A DNA stretch of 64,000 bases from Coleofasciculus sp. FACHB-T130 (GCF_014695375.1 NZ_JACJOG010000023.1:1-64000); one strand, 5' to 3'. Shown: positions 18,677 through 28,833, counted from the stretch's first letter. Numbers and translations are program-made. Notes: generated by a model from the letters alone, not told the origin.

Positions 18677-19144
18677 ATGAGTCAAAAGAACGAAGGGATA
18701 AAAATTCTTAGCGATAACCGGCAAGCCCGTTTCCTCTATGAAATTTTGGAAACCTATGAGGCGGGAATAGAGTTAACTGGCACCGAGGTTAAATCGATTC
18801 GTCTGGGTCAGGCCAATCTACGAGATGGCTATGCCCTGATTCGCAATGGTGAGATATGGCTGCTGAACGTCCACATTTCGCCCTACAAGGGCATCGGCGC
18901 ATTTTTCAACCACGACCCTCGTCGCACTCGCAAATTGCTGCTGCACCGCCAGGAAATCCGCAAGCTGATTGGCAAGGTGGAACAGCAAGGTTTAACGTTA
19001 ATCCCTCTGAAAATGTATTTGAAGGGGGGTTGGATTAAAATTAGTTTGGGTCTTGGCAAAGGTAAAAAGCTGCACGACAAGCGCGAAGACGTCAAGCGGC
19101 GCGATGATAAGCGCGATATGGAACGGGCGATGAAAAATTACTAA
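18677..19144 (+). CDS. smpB: SsrA-binding protein SmpB
   Basis: At 155 residues it is a normal SmpB, the tmRNA partner in rescue of stalled ribosomes. The N-terminus ([20 protein letters not shown]), the central [20 protein letters not shown] and [10 protein letters not shown], and the basic tail ([15 protein letters not shown]) are all typical. The tmRNA gene is not in this window. Its ATG follows the kinase gene by 75 bases, so co-transcription is possible. Confidence 0.97.
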   Translation: MSQKNEGIKILSDNRQARFLYEILETYEAGIELTGTEVKSIRLGQANLRDGYALIRNGEIWLLNVHISPYKGIGAFFNHDPRRTRKLLLHRQEIRKLIGKVEQQGLTLIPLKMYLKGGWIKISLGLGKGKKLHDKREDVKRRDDKRDMERAMKNY

Positions 19145-19388
19145 TGAAATCGGGAAATTGGGAATTGACGTGAGTTTGGAATTAGAAATAGACAAAGACA
19201 GCTAGGTTGAAAGTGCTGGATTCGCATCTGCTTATCTGATACTCAGGAAAGATACTCAGGCAAGAAAAGTTCTGCGGCGTCGATAGCCCCCGCCCAATTG
19301 GGTGACAAAAGACAAATTGAAAGTGAAGCGTCAACAAGCCGGAATTGGGATGAAGTTCTACTTTGATCGCCAGAAGCGTCGCTCAAAG

Positions 19389-20360
19389 TTAATTTTGGCT
19401 GTGTGTCTCATCTCGTCGATAACGAATTCCATTCACTTCTAAAGTTGGATTGGCGGAGCTGTAGTTTTCCAGCTCTCGAACATCGTCATCAATATAGAAA
19501 ATGGCTTGAATGGGACCATAGCGCTCTCGAATCGCCAACTCGATGCGCTCGGCAATTAGAGAAGCAATTCCCATAAATTCTGGATGCAGAATTAGATGCA
19601 TCTGCACCAACACCAAACGCCCGACAATTCCTCGCGACTCAATCTGGTAACAGTGGGTGACGCCCCCAACCTGACGGGCAATTTGCGCCAAAACTTCGGG
19701 AGCGATCGCAGTCTGTTGCACCATCAGCGGTAACTGCCAATTCACGACGTACCAACAACTTCTCGCGGCTAGAAGAACCAAAAAAACCGCCAGCATTACG
19801 TCGAGCCAGAAAATTCCCCACATCACGCCTACCAAGCCTGCTACTACCAAGAGGGTTAGCCCCACATCCTTAAACAACTGAATGGAATTAAACCGCACAG
19901 CAGGGCTATTTAAAACTCTGGCTTGGTACACGCCGATGAGGGCGAGGACTAGGGTTGTGGAGACAACCACTCCCAGCAATTGAATTAGGGGTAGACTCAC
20001 GGAGGTGGGATACGGGAGATCGACAACCCTGGTCGCAGCGACTAGCTGCTGGGCGGACATTCCCAGTAAATTTAAGCAAGCAAAGCCCAAAAAAGCCACA
20101 AGCAGAAGCGTTGCCACGCTTTCCAGTTTGCTATGACCATGCACTTCGCGCCCTGCTAGACGGTCGGGTGCGGCAGTGACGAGCAAACTCAACAGGATAC
20201 TGAAGCTGGTAATCAGGGTGTGCAGCGACTCCGCTAGCAGACTGAGCGATCGCGTTGTCCAACCTGCTGAAACTTTAATGGATAAAACGAACAAGGTGAG
20301 CCAAAGCGTCGCAAATAAAACCCGACGACTGGCGCGATAGCGATTCTTTGCCTCGGTCAT
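19389..20360 (-). CDS. Cation diffusion facilitator family transporter
   Basis: The 323-residue protein has the N-terminal membrane part of CDF exporters (Zn, Co, Fe or Mn efflux): six hydrophobic helices, with SLLAESLHTLITSFSILLSL at helix 2 and HGHSKLESVATLLL after it, and a soluble C-terminal domain near residues 215-300. The helix-2 metal-site pattern is SxxxSLHT rather than the common DxxHS/HxxxD forms, so substrate choice is unclear. It is divergent from the HAD phosphatase. Confidence 0.83.
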   Translation of the reverse strand: MTEAKNRYRASRRVLFATLWLTLFVLSIKVSAGWTTRSLSLLAESLHTLITSFSILLSLLVTAAPDRLAGREVHGHSKLESVATLLLVAFLGFACLNLLGMSAQQLVAATRVVDLPYPTSVSLPLIQLLGVVVSTTLVLALIGVYQARVLNSPAVRFNSIQLFKDVGLTLLVVAGLVGVMWGIFWLDVMLAVFLVLLAARSCWYVVNWQLPLMVQQTAIAPEVLAQIARQVGGVTHCYQIESRGIVGRLVLVQMHLILHPEFMGIASLIAERIELAIRERYGPIQAIFYIDDDVRELENYSSANPTLEVNGIRYRRDETHSQN

Positions 20361-20439
20361 AGCCTTTTAAGGAGTTATTAGTTTTTGGTTGTTAGTGTTT
20401 AGAAGTTTGGTTACTCTAGCAACGAACAACGAACAACTC

Positions 20440-21318
20440 ATGTCAAACCCTTCTTTTTCTAACCAGGTAGTTGAGGTCAACTCTCCCGGTTTAGATGCCA
20501 AGGCGATTCGATTATTAGTTTTAGACATTGATGGCACGATTGCCGGTGTATCCAACACTATCAGAGAACCTGTACTTCGGGCAATTCGTGCCGTTCAAGC
20601 AAAGGGTATTCACGTTGCGATCGCTACAGGTCGAATGTATCGTTCTGCTTTGCGCTTCCATCAACACGTTGGCTCGACGTTGCCAGTGATGGCTTATCAA
20701 GGTGCTTGGATTCAAGACCCTTTCACCCACCAAGTTCTGCGTCACTCGCCCGTTTCTCAGCCAATGGTATTGCAACTGTTGGAACACTTTGAGGAGCCGG
20801 AATTGCGATCGCTGCTTTCCGTCCACTTCTACATCAACGACCAGTTGTATGTCAGAGAACTGACATCGGCAACCAAAGCTTACTCAGAACGCTCCGGCAT
20901 CCAGCCTATCGTTGTTGGCGACCTGCGGAATACCCTCTCGATTGCTGAACCGACGAAAGTTTTGGCGCTCTGTGACGATACAACCGTGATTGAAAATTTG
21001 CTCGGAACGTTACGAAAGCGTTACACCCCAGCCGAACTTTACCTGACTACCTCTGTTGCGACTTTCTTTGAAGCGACTCACCCTAGTGTGAATAAAGGAA
21101 CAGCAGTGCGTTACTTAGCCGAAGAGATATTAGGGCTAGACGCCGCTAATGTCATGGCGATTGGCGATAACTTTAATGATTTGGAGATGCTTGAATACGC
21201 TGGGATTGGTGTTGCGATGGGGGATGCACCCGCAGAGGTTCAAGCGATCGCGCAGTGGGTGGCTCCTAGTGTAGAGAAAGATGGTGCCGCCGCTGCCATT
21301 GAAATGTTTCTACTTTAA
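20440..21318 (+). CDS. Cof-type HAD superfamily hydrolase
   Basis: The gene encodes a Cof/IIB HAD phosphatase. Motif I is LVLDIDGTIAG, motif II follows AIATGRMY, and motif IV is AIGDNFNDLEML; the large cap lies between. Such enzymes hydrolyse sugar phosphates, flavin phosphates or similar small metabolites. I chose ATG 20440 (292 residues), since the frame upstream is made of AACGAACAAC repeats in the spacer. It has no operon partner. Confidence 0.9.
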   Translation: MSNPSFSNQVVEVNSPGLDAKAIRLLVLDIDGTIAGVSNTIREPVLRAIRAVQAKGIHVAIATGRMYRSALRFHQHVGSTLPVMAYQGAWIQDPFTHQVLRHSPVSQPMVLQLLEHFEEPELRSLLSVHFYINDQLYVRELTSATKAYSERSGIQPIVVGDLRNTLSIAEPTKVLALCDDTTVIENLLGTLRKRYTPAELYLTTSVATFFEATHPSVNKGTAVRYLAEEILGLDAANVMAIGDNFNDLEMLEYAGIGVAMGDAPAEVQAIAQWVAPSVEKDGAAAAIEMFLL

Positions 21319-21475
21319 AACCCTTTAGATCAGAAAGAGGACCGACGACTGGCCGTGTTTCGTCTCGGTCCCCTCACTGGTTCGCTCCTCACACAAGAGC
21401 AATAGTATTGCATATCATTCCATTTGTCTAGTGCTTTTTACAAAATTTTCTAACTAGGGGTAGGCGGTGGTACGA

Positions 21476-22423
21476 CTAAAGTTCGATGGGTGCCAAGATG
21501 CCCAGCCTGTCTTGCAACAGGGATTTCAAAATTGCGCGAGTTACTCCCACTAACCCCAATCTTGCCTGCGCCAGATCGGGTATCTGAGTCTTGACTTCGC
21601 CAAAAATGCGACATTCACGCTCAAAGGTTTCAAAAGCCTGAGTCGCATCAAACGCCCGTTTTCCCCACTTCAGTTGATTCATGCCCCCCAGTTCATCTAG
21701 CAACCCGAACAACTGGGCGATCAAGTGGCGTTCTGCTGGATGAATCAACTGGAGTTGCCCGTCCGCAGTCAGCCAAGGAATTGGCTCTGGGTAGACTAGC
21801 ATCAGTGTAGGCGAGTCATTGAGCTGGATTATCTTCTCCCGATGCCCTAAGCGCAGCAAAGAGCAGCAACGGGCATGGATGTACTGTACTTTTGAAAGAC
21901 TTGATAGGGGTTGGGGGTAAGTCATCGGTACCCGGTAATCGGGAATTGGTAATAGGTAATTGGGAACTCCCTGGCTTTGACTCACCCCTACTACCAAAAG
22001 CTGCAACCAACGGGCTATTTCCGTATCGGTGAGTTGGAAATCAATGAAACCGGGAGGAATCACTTGAATTGTCAAATTTTGTAAACCCACCTTTCCCTGA
22101 GCGTCATCGACGCTAGTACAGAGATAGGCAGCTAGCTCAGTTGCAATTTCCAATGCTGGCACGTGCCAGAGAGCTGCAAATTTGAGGGCGACACTCGACC
22201 TGTATCGGATGCCTTTACCCTCCTGAAATCGCTGGAGAGGGATTTCAGCGCCGCTCATCAACTCAGCCAACGGCGTATTTTCCTCTGGCGGATGTGAAGC
22301 GATCGCGTCCTTGTCGAGAAGGTATCTTTCTCTGTACAAACCGATAGCTGCTTGTAGCTGAATAAGCATCTGTTGCTTCAGCGATGGGTAATGAACAGCC
22401 GGTAAATTCACCTTCACACTCAC
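21476..22423 (-). CDS. ArgRS-like protein lacking the catalytic core (DALR domain)
   Basis: The 315-residue protein looks like the two RNA-binding ends of arginyl-tRNA synthetase joined without the middle. Residues about 15-150 resemble the ArgRS N-terminal additional domain (RYRSSVALKFAALW, PPGFIDFQL). Residues about 190-315 resemble the DALR anticodon-binding domain (YIHARCCSLLRLG, LIHPAERHLIAQL, ARLGLVGVTRAIL, LGILAP). No HIGH or KMSKS element and no Rossmann core is present. It could bind tRNA-Arg or another structured RNA, but cannot charge it. Homologues annotated as DALR-domain proteins occur in cyanobacteria. The true ArgRS is presumably elsewhere. Confidence 0.8.
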   Translation of the reverse strand: MSVKVNLPAVHYPSLKQQMLIQLQAAIGLYRERYLLDKDAIASHPPEENTPLAELMSGAEIPLQRFQEGKGIRYRSSVALKFAALWHVPALEIATELAAYLCTSVDDAQGKVGLQNLTIQVIPPGFIDFQLTDTEIARWLQLLVVGVSQSQGVPNYLLPIPDYRVPMTYPQPLSSLSKVQYIHARCCSLLRLGHREKIIQLNDSPTLMLVYPEPIPWLTADGQLQLIHPAERHLIAQLFGLLDELGGMNQLKWGKRAFDATQAFETFERECRIFGEVKTQIPDLAQARLGLVGVTRAILKSLLQDRLGILAPIEL

Positions 22424-22551
22424 TCCCTTTGAAAGGCGTATTTCGCTTATCTAGTCTAGTTTTATGACCTCTACCTAAGGTTAGAACTTTCCCAGAATAA
22501 TATCTAACTCAAGCAGGCGCGTGAGGAAGTATTTTTTGCTACCTTGTAAGC

Positions 22552-23286
22552 TTGGTAAAATTTATAAAAGATCATCGCTTGCCACTTATGCAATCACCAT
22601 CCTCCACATCAGAGGTATCACGACCGTTTTTAACCTGGCAACGGATTCTAGACTGGGCGCAGGAACACTACCGTTATCGGACTTTCAGTAAAGATGAGCG
22701 AATTCCAGCTAGACCAGGACTTTTGTATTTAGTCCAACGGGGTGCCGTCCGCTTAGTCGGTACGGCTCAAGTTAGCGCTAACACCAGTTCTTCCGCTGCT
22801 AAAGTCCTGCGTTTGAGTCCAGAAGAAGCTTTTTTAGGCTTTGTGGGTGCAGGACAACCGTTTGAAATTGTTGCCCAGTCACCGTTTACCCTTCAGGCTT
22901 ATGCCCACGTCGATCAAACTTCTGTAGTTTGGATGTACTGGCATGACCTGGACAACTGGCCTCACTTCCGTCGCGAAGTATTTGATGCGTTCCGGTATCA
23001 GCACCAGCGCAAGCTACTGTGGCTGAGTACCCTAGGACAGCGACGGACAATCGATCGGCTGTTGGGATTTCTGACGCTGTTGATCGAAGAATTTGGCGAA
23101 CCCCAAGATAGCGGTTACTGTCTGCCATTTCCCCTGACTCATGCCCAAATTGGCAGTGCCATCGGTTCTACCCGTGTCACTGTGACTCGCTTAATGGGTA
23201 AGTTACGTCAAAAAGGATTAATCAGAACTCAAGGGGATAATTTGCTCTGTTTACCTGCGTCTGCTTTGAGTGTTAACAATAATTAG
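22552..23286 (+). CDS. Crp/Fnr family transcription regulator
   Basis: The protein has an N-terminal cyclic-nucleotide-binding-like beta-roll (about 35-125) and a C-terminal winged helix. The recognition region reads LTHAQIGSAIGSTRVTVTRL. The beta-roll does not show a clear RxS phosphate-binding cassette, so it may sense another ligand or none. Its relation to NtcA is at family level only. The predicted start is TTG at 22552; the ATG at 22588 is a good alternative. It is divergent from the ArgRS-like gene. Confidence 0.87.
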   Translation: MVKFIKDHRLPLMQSPSSTSEVSRPFLTWQRILDWAQEHYRYRTFSKDERIPARPGLLYLVQRGAVRLVGTAQVSANTSSSAAKVLRLSPEEAFLGFVGAGQPFEIVAQSPFTLQAYAHVDQTSVVWMYWHDLDNWPHFRREVFDAFRYQHQRKLLWLSTLGQRRTIDRLLGFLTLLIEEFGEPQDSGYCLPFPLTHAQIGSAIGSTRVTVTRLMGKLRQKGLIRTQGDNLLCLPASALSVNNN

Positions 23287-23350
23287 CTTTTTGAGCCGAT
23301 TGCCATCAGTTTGTTGTCCTGACGATTGCCCTTTCATGGCTACCAACCTA

Positions 23351-24766
23351 TTAAGGACGAAGGGGTACAAAATCGTAGCCGGTACCGGAGGTGGTACCCA
23401 GTTGAATGCGGACGAGAATGACGGCAGCATTGCGATCGCCTGACGGTAAAAACCGGATGATGCCCGATGCCCCAGTAGACGAAAAATCCGATGCAATTAG
23501 GGATTTTTGGACTCCGGTTCGGGTGGGATTGCGCTGCAAGGCTGCAATCAAAGCCTGGGTAGCGTCATAAGACAAAGCGGTACGCCAACTGACGTCGCCA
23601 CCCCATAGTTGTCGGGATTGGCGGGGAAAGTTAGAAGTCGGATCGCCATTGATATGCCAAGGCACTGCCAGCACCATCTCAACTGCTGCCTCACCGCCCA
23701 CTTCCAAAGTCTTGGGTGTGTAAACATCATCTCCCCCCAAGAGCTTTAATCGTTTGCGATTTAGCTGCACGACTTGCAGGGCTTTGTCTAAAGTATCTGT
23801 ATTCGCTGCTAACATTAGCACCTGGGCACCTTGAGCGATCGCTAGATCGATACTCCTAGCAGCACTAAAACCCGGTTCGGATAAGTCAAACTCATTCGAT
23901 ACTTGTCCGCCTCCTAAAGATACGGCAGCGACAAATTCCGATTTCAGCGATTGGCTATAAGCACTCCGGGAATTAAAGAAAACGGCTGCATTTTTCCGTT
24001 GCAATTTGTTGAGCATATAGTCAGATAATGCCCTGGCTGCTACGTAGTCACTGGGAACTGTCCGAAAAACATACGGGCTAAAGCCGGAAAGTTTAATTGA
24101 GGTGCTGGTCGGGGAAATGATGACTAATTTGCCATCGTTATAAGTAGTTCCTGCCGCCAAAGTGACATCGCTCGAATAAGGGCCGACCACACCCAGCACT
24201 TCTGGATTATTGATCAAGGCGGTAGCAATTTGTTTGGCAATTTCTGGATTATTATCGTCATTCGCGATCGCTACTTTTACCGGAATTCCTTTAATTCCCC
24301 CAGATTGATTAATTTCCGTTTGAGCTTGAGCGACGCCCCGCAACATTTCTAAAGCTCCATTTACATCCGTGCTAATGGGTACGGAGACGGCAATGGTATA
24401 GCTGATTTGCTTGCCGATTCGGGCATTGTTGAGATAAATTAAAGTTTCTGGATCGTTGCGATTCGCTTGGAGGGATGATTGAAAGTTAGCGATCGCGCTA
24501 GCAAAATCCCCGCTTGCAAATGCTTGCACTCCTGCTTGTTTCTCGGAGTTAGCATTCGCCGTTGCTAAAGATTTTTCCCCTATACTAATTCGAGTGCTGA
24601 TAGAACCTGGTGCGATAGGAACTGGACTTGATTTCACCGAATCAGGGTTTCCCGGAGCAATTGGGGGACTGGAATTGCTCTTAAACCACCAATAACCAGC
24701 CCCCAAAACACCTGCCGTAATCAATAGGGACAGAACAAGAACCGTTGTTTCATTTTTATGGGACAT
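23351..24766 (-). CDS. Membrane-anchored TPR plus type I periplasmic binding protein
   Basis: The 471-residue protein has an N-terminal anchor (KNETTVLVLSLLITAGVLG, WWF), a Ser/Pro linker, one TPR-like unit (GVQAFASGDFASAIANFQSS, LIYLNNAR) and a Peripla_BP_6-type binding domain starting at YTIAVSVPIS. It closely parallels the extracytoplasmic part of the kinase fusion at 44606-47050. It is the last gene of a kinase - PstS-like - binding protein operon. No ABC permease is near, so a receptor role is more likely than transport; that is inference. Confidence 0.88.
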   Translation of the reverse strand: MSHKNETTVLVLSLLITAGVLGAGYWWFKSNSSPPIAPGNPDSVKSSPVPIAPGSISTRISIGEKSLATANANSEKQAGVQAFASGDFASAIANFQSSLQANRNDPETLIYLNNARIGKQISYTIAVSVPISTDVNGALEMLRGVAQAQTEINQSGGIKGIPVKVAIANDDNNPEIAKQIATALINNPEVLGVVGPYSSDVTLAAGTTYNDGKLVIISPTSTSIKLSGFSPYVFRTVPSDYVAARALSDYMLNKLQRKNAAVFFNSRSAYSQSLKSEFVAAVSLGGGQVSNEFDLSEPGFSAARSIDLAIAQGAQVLMLAANTDTLDKALQVVQLNRKRLKLLGGDDVYTPKTLEVGGEAAVEMVLAVPWHINGDPTSNFPRQSRQLWGGDVSWRTALSYDATQALIAALQRNPTRTGVQKSLIASDFSSTGASGIIRFLPSGDRNAAVILVRIQLGTTSGTGYDFVPLRP

Positions 24767-24866
24767 GGATGGTTAAGCAGGAAGAAATAGGTCTTATTGA
24801 TAAGTCTAATTAAATTCTTTTTCGCGTTGAAATATTTAGTTTAAATCACGTTTTAAACGAGAGTAA

Positions 24867-25937
24867 TTAGCGGAGCCTAACAAATCCAGCCTCAGAAATC
24901 AGTTGCTGTCCTTGTTCTATCTGCAACAAATTTGCATAAGCTTCACCCGCTTGCTGTTCTCTCTGACCATTCCGTTTAATAATCACAAATAGCTTCCGAG
25001 TCAGGGGATATTGACCCGTTTGAAAAGCCTGAATATTCAGCTGATTGCGTTGACTAGGGCACGTTTGCAGCGGCACAAAAGGCTCTTGGTAAGGCGTTAC
25101 AAATTCACCCGCTCTCCGCCCAAGTGGCAAAGGCTTGATACTACATTGTGGAACCACTTCAGGAGCAGAAGCAAAGTAAATTCCTCCAGGGCTACCACCA
25201 AGTTTTTGCAGTGCTTGAGTCGTGGTAGAGACAAATTCAACATTGGCACTAAAAGGTTGACCGTTCAAAACTTCTTCCACAAATAGTTCCACCGTTCCTC
25301 CAGCATTTGGGGAACGAGAATAGGGTTTAATTGGGATATCCGGGCCGCCTAATTCTTGCCAATTAGTAATCTTGCCCGTATAGATAGATTTCAACTGATC
25401 TAAGGTCAAACCTGGGATATTCAGGTTTGGGTTAACCGCGACTGCCAATCCATCAATTGCGATCGCAATCTCTTTAAGCCCGAACCCTCGCTGCTGTGCC
25501 TGGTTATACTCGCTCGTCAGAATCGGTCGCGAAGATTGGGCGAAGTCTATTTTCCCGTCTAGTAACATTCTGATGCCAGCGCCAGAGCTAGCAGGGCCGG
25601 TATTTGGCTCAACATAGCGCAGCCGAAACTCAGGTCGCGCCGCTTGCATCCGCGAGTCTACTGCGAGTCGAATCGGTGCCCAAGAGGTGCTGCCACCGTA
25701 GCTAAACAGCCCAGTAGGAACGTTCTGCACTTGGGGAAAGCCTTCGCCGGTGGAGGGTGTTGAGCGATTGGGCTGATTTTCCCGATCGTTGGCAGCATCA
25801 CTGGGGTTGGTGGTTTGGTTTAAACGACCGAGGTCAACACCAGAGCGCTTGGTAAACCACCAAAAGCCAGCGCCTAATAAAGCAGCAGTGAGCAGGAGGG
25901 CTAAGACGAGAACCGTGGTTTCGTTTTTTTGGGACAT
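24867..25937 (-). CDS. Membrane-anchored PstS-like substrate-binding protein
   Basis: The 356-residue protein starts with an anchor almost identical to that of the next gene (KNETTVLVLALLLTAALLG, WWF). It then has a PBP-like type II domain of the phosphate-binding family: FSYGGSTSWAPIRLAV at the N-lobe, GAGIRMLLDGKIDFAQSSRP, and IYTGKITNWQELGGPDIPI. These are typical of PstS-like proteins, but ligand residues cannot be verified here. It starts 29 bases after the kinase gene and ends 100 bases before the type I binding protein gene. A decayed relative is at 47070-47320. Confidence 0.88.
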   Translation of the reverse strand: MSQKNETTVLVLALLLTAALLGAGFWWFTKRSGVDLGRLNQTTNPSDAANDRENQPNRSTPSTGEGFPQVQNVPTGLFSYGGSTSWAPIRLAVDSRMQAARPEFRLRYVEPNTGPASSGAGIRMLLDGKIDFAQSSRPILTSEYNQAQQRGFGLKEIAIAIDGLAVAVNPNLNIPGLTLDQLKSIYTGKITNWQELGGPDIPIKPYSRSPNAGGTVELFVEEVLNGQPFSANVEFVSTTTQALQKLGGSPGGIYFASAPEVVPQCSIKPLPLGRRAGEFVTPYQEPFVPLQTCPSQRNQLNIQAFQTGQYPLTRKLFVIIKRNGQREQQAGEAYANLLQIEQGQQLISEAGFVRLR

Positions 25938-25966
25938 GATGGTTACTCAGGAAGCTCACGATTAGC

Positions 25967-27418
25967 TTAGAGAAAATTAGCAAGTAATTTATAAATTAGG
26001 CGAAATAGAGCAGTCACTGCGATCGCGCCTGCTCCAGCCAACATAGCCACAAAAACGACTATCTCCAGGGGAAACCCGTCTCGTAAAACGGGAAAAAACA
26101 GCATAATCGCCAGGGTTATTCCTGCAATAATGAATAAATCCAATTTTTCAATGAAGCGTCGGTATTGAGCAAACAATAGACCCCCAATCATCATCCCCAA
26201 CAATCCAACGCTCAGCCCTGGGGATGGCAGCAAACTACCCAAAGCAATAAATAACAATCCGCCTTCAAACCCTGTAAAAGCTGCCCCACCTAAAACCTCC
26301 AGTAGAGAAAATCTCGGTCGAGAGGCGGGTTGAGAAATGGGGGCGGGTGGCTGAGGAGTCGGGGCTGGAGTAGGAGGCGTGAGGGGGGCAGCGGGGGCAG
26401 TGACGCGGGTGGGCATCTGAGTAGGTGGTGCCGGAGGTGGTGGTGGCGGTGATGAAGTCAGAGCGTGCAGCACTTCATCAGCAGACTGAAACCGTTGATT
26501 CGGCGCACTCAAAAGCATCTGGTCTAAAATAGCGGCGAAGCGATTCCACTCCCTAGCTACCGCTGCGGTAGCGATCGCAGCTACATGAGGTCTCCAATTC
26601 CACTGATTTGTATAGACATCAAATAACTCGGTTGGCTGCTTGCCCGTGAGTAGGATAATGCAAGTCACCGCCAAGGCATACAAATCTGTTGAAGGATACA
26701 CTTGACCCCCAGCCATTTGCTCTGGTGGTGCAAATCCCATTGAATAAATTCCGGTTGACGATCCACCAGGCGTTGCCTTCGTCACCTGCTTAACAGCACC
26801 AAAATCTAAGAGATAAAGCCGACCGTTGCGATGGCGCATAATGTTGGAAAGCTTGATATCTCGATGGATGGAGCTGCTATCGTGAACAAACTTTAGCACC
26901 GGCAGGATTTCTCGCAGCACGAATAACACCTCGTCTGGGGAGAACTGCCCCTTCTGCGCCAGTTCCTCTTCCAAATTATGCCCATCGATGAATTCCTGCA
27001 CCAGATAGAAAAACTTGTCCTGTTTTCCCGGTTGAATGCTGGGGACTGTGATATCAAAGAAAGCAAACAAGTCGGGAATTTGAGGATGGCTGCCGAGTTC
27101 TTCTAAAACTTCTCCTTCCCGTGCAAATAGATTTTGGGCAATTTGTAGCTGATCCGGCGTTAAATCTCCCACTGGCTGAAACTGTTTGACGACGCATCGG
27201 CGCATTCCAGGCGTGCGGCGATCGCGTGCCAAAAACGCTGCACCAAATCCCCCTCGTCCTAACAGCTTTGCCGATAGATACCGACCATCTAAAATCAGCT
27301 GCATTCCACAGGCGGTGCAATACTTCTGCTGCACCGTTTTGACAAGGTTGTTGTCATCAAGATCGGCAAAAAAATTCAGGGGACGAGGGCAGCCGGGACG
27401 GGTACAGTAAATTTCCAT
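25967..27418 (-). CDS. Zinc-ribbon Hanks-type Ser/Thr kinase with membrane tail
   Basis: The 483-residue protein opens with a zinc-ribbon pattern (Cys5, Cys10, Cys34, Cys37), followed by a full kinase domain: LGRGGFG 53-59, Lys78 in VVKQF, HRDIKLSN 185-192 and DFG 205-207. A Pro/Thr-rich linker (about 324-366) leads to four hydrophobic helices (375-478). All catalytic residues are present. It is the first gene of an operon with two anchored periplasmic binding proteins, so those proteins may pass a solute signal to it. Its zinc ribbon and kinase type match the fused receptor at 44.6 kb. Confidence 0.9.
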   Translation of the reverse strand: MEIYCTRPGCPRPLNFFADLDDNNLVKTVQQKYCTACGMQLILDGRYLSAKLLGRGGFGAAFLARDRRTPGMRRCVVKQFQPVGDLTPDQLQIAQNLFAREGEVLEELGSHPQIPDLFAFFDITVPSIQPGKQDKFFYLVQEFIDGHNLEEELAQKGQFSPDEVLFVLREILPVLKFVHDSSSIHRDIKLSNIMRHRNGRLYLLDFGAVKQVTKATPGGSSTGIYSMGFAPPEQMAGGQVYPSTDLYALAVTCIILLTGKQPTELFDVYTNQWNWRPHVAAIATAAVAREWNRFAAILDQMLLSAPNQRFQSADEVLHALTSSPPPPPPAPPTQMPTRVTAPAAPLTPPTPAPTPQPPAPISQPASRPRFSLLEVLGGAAFTGFEGGLLFIALGSLLPSPGLSVGLLGMMIGGLLFAQYRRFIEKLDLFIIAGITLAIMLFFPVLRDGFPLEIVVFVAMLAGAGAIAVTALFRLIYKLLANFL

Positions 27419-27529
27419 GAGGAGTTACTGGTCAAATCCTAATCGATTGTTGCTAATTGCTAATTGTTTAAGAGCTAGTAGCCATACTTCCATTCGCGAT
27501 TAGCAACTAACAGATGGCTAATACTGGAA

Positions 27530-28534
27530 TTAACTGCCTGCGGAGTTAGGAGCAGCTGCCTTGAACCCATCGGCTTCGATTGGAGTGGATGCTTCCATTT
27601 CTCTTCCCCATCCGGGGGAGGCAAAGGCAGGTAAAATTTCTTGGCTAAACGCTTCTGCTGCTTTGGAGCGGTAGCGATTGGGGTTCACAATCACCCATAG
27701 CATTCGCTTGACCACTACCTCTTCAATTTTTGCGTAGTGGAGGATGCCCATTTGCAACTCTTTTTCGATCGCCGATAGGGAGACAAACGACGCCCCAAGT
27801 CCTGCCTGCACGGCATTTTTAATTGCCTCAATCGAGTTAAGTTCCATCTCTATTTTGAGGCGTCGGGTATCGATACCACAGCGAGTCAGTACTTGGTCAA
27901 TCACCTTGCGGATGGTGGATTGGGAGTCTAAGGCAATGAACTGCAATTTGTAAAGATCGTCTTTTTGGATAGTCCCAATTTTGGCGAGGGGATGTAAGGC
28001 TGGCAAGATCAGCGCTAGTTCATCTTCAGCATAAGGAATAATTTTTAGTGCTTCTTGTAGTTCGGACGGAACCTCTCCCCCAATGATTGCCAGGTCAACT
28101 TGCCCGTTGGCGACACTCCACGCCGTGCGGCGCGTCGAGTGAACGTGTAATTGTACTGCTACATCTGGATACTGCTGGCGGAACATCCCAATCATTCGGG
28201 GCAGTAAGTAAGTTCCTGTCGTCTGCGAAGCTCCTATAATCAGGGTGCCACCCTGGAGATTTTGCAAGTCTTCAATGGCGCGGCAGGTTTCTTGACAAAG
28301 CGTCAAGATTTTTTCGCCGTAGCTGAGAAGTAGGTGCCCTGCTTCCGTCAGTTGTGCCCTGCGTCCTCCCCGGTCAAACAACGGCACATCCAACTGCCGC
28401 TCTAAGTTTTGGACTTGGAGGCTGACAGCGGGTTGCGAGACGTACAGGCTATCGGCGGCACGCTTGAAGCTTCCCTCGGCGGCGATCGCTTTAAGAATGC
28501 GGAGTTGGTCTAAAGTGAAAGGAAGGTCAGACAT
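27530..28534 (-). CDS. rbcR: LysR-type regulator RbcR (Ycf30)
   Basis: The 334-residue LysR-type regulator has an N-terminal helix-turn-helix ([32 protein letters not shown]) and a periplasmic-binding-like effector domain beginning [20 protein letters not shown]. Sequence and context next to ndhF match RbcR/Ycf30, the activator of RuBisCO and carbon-concentrating genes in cyanobacteria and red-lineage plastids. The C-terminus extends slightly past the usual end. It is divergent from the NnrU-like gene. Confidence 0.87.
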   Translation of the reverse strand: MSDLPFTLDQLRILKAIAAEGSFKRAADSLYVSQPAVSLQVQNLERQLDVPLFDRGGRRAQLTEAGHLLLSYGEKILTLCQETCRAIEDLQNLQGGTLIIGASQTTGTYLLPRMIGMFRQQYPDVAVQLHVHSTRRTAWSVANGQVDLAIIGGEVPSELQEALKIIPYAEDELALILPALHPLAKIGTIQKDDLYKLQFIALDSQSTIRKVIDQVLTRCGIDTRRLKIEMELNSIEAIKNAVQAGLGASFVSLSAIEKELQMGILHYAKIEEVVVKRMLWVIVNPNRYRSKAAEAFSQEILPAFASPGWGREMEASTPIEADGFKAAAPNSAGS

Positions 28535-28833
28535 ACAGGCTTTACCTGAAAAGGGAAAGGAGCGACTGAGGCATAAAGCTCGGCGATCTGTTAGCTTTTT
28601 GTCGGTTGTCAGTTGTCAGTTGTTGGTTACTGCTGACATTTGACCGATGACCCATCACCAATGACCGAAGGATCGCTAAGCGCTCTCTTGCGAGAGATGG
28701 GGCTGGACTCAAGCGATTGATAGCCCACTTCGTTGTAAAGCCTCTCAGTCATCGACAGTAACACAACACGAGATCAAGTCTCTCAGGGAATACTTGGGGG
28801 GTCTATTTTCTACTGGAAATTACGTAAAAGTTT
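28535..28833. other. Divergent spacer with short repeats
   Basis: This spacer between rbcR and the NnrU-like gene contains GGTTGTCAGTTGTCAGTTG and TGACCGATGACCCATCACC repeats of the same kind as at 4398-4478. No clear LysR palindrome could be singled out by eye, although one is expected for autoregulation. Confidence 0.5.
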
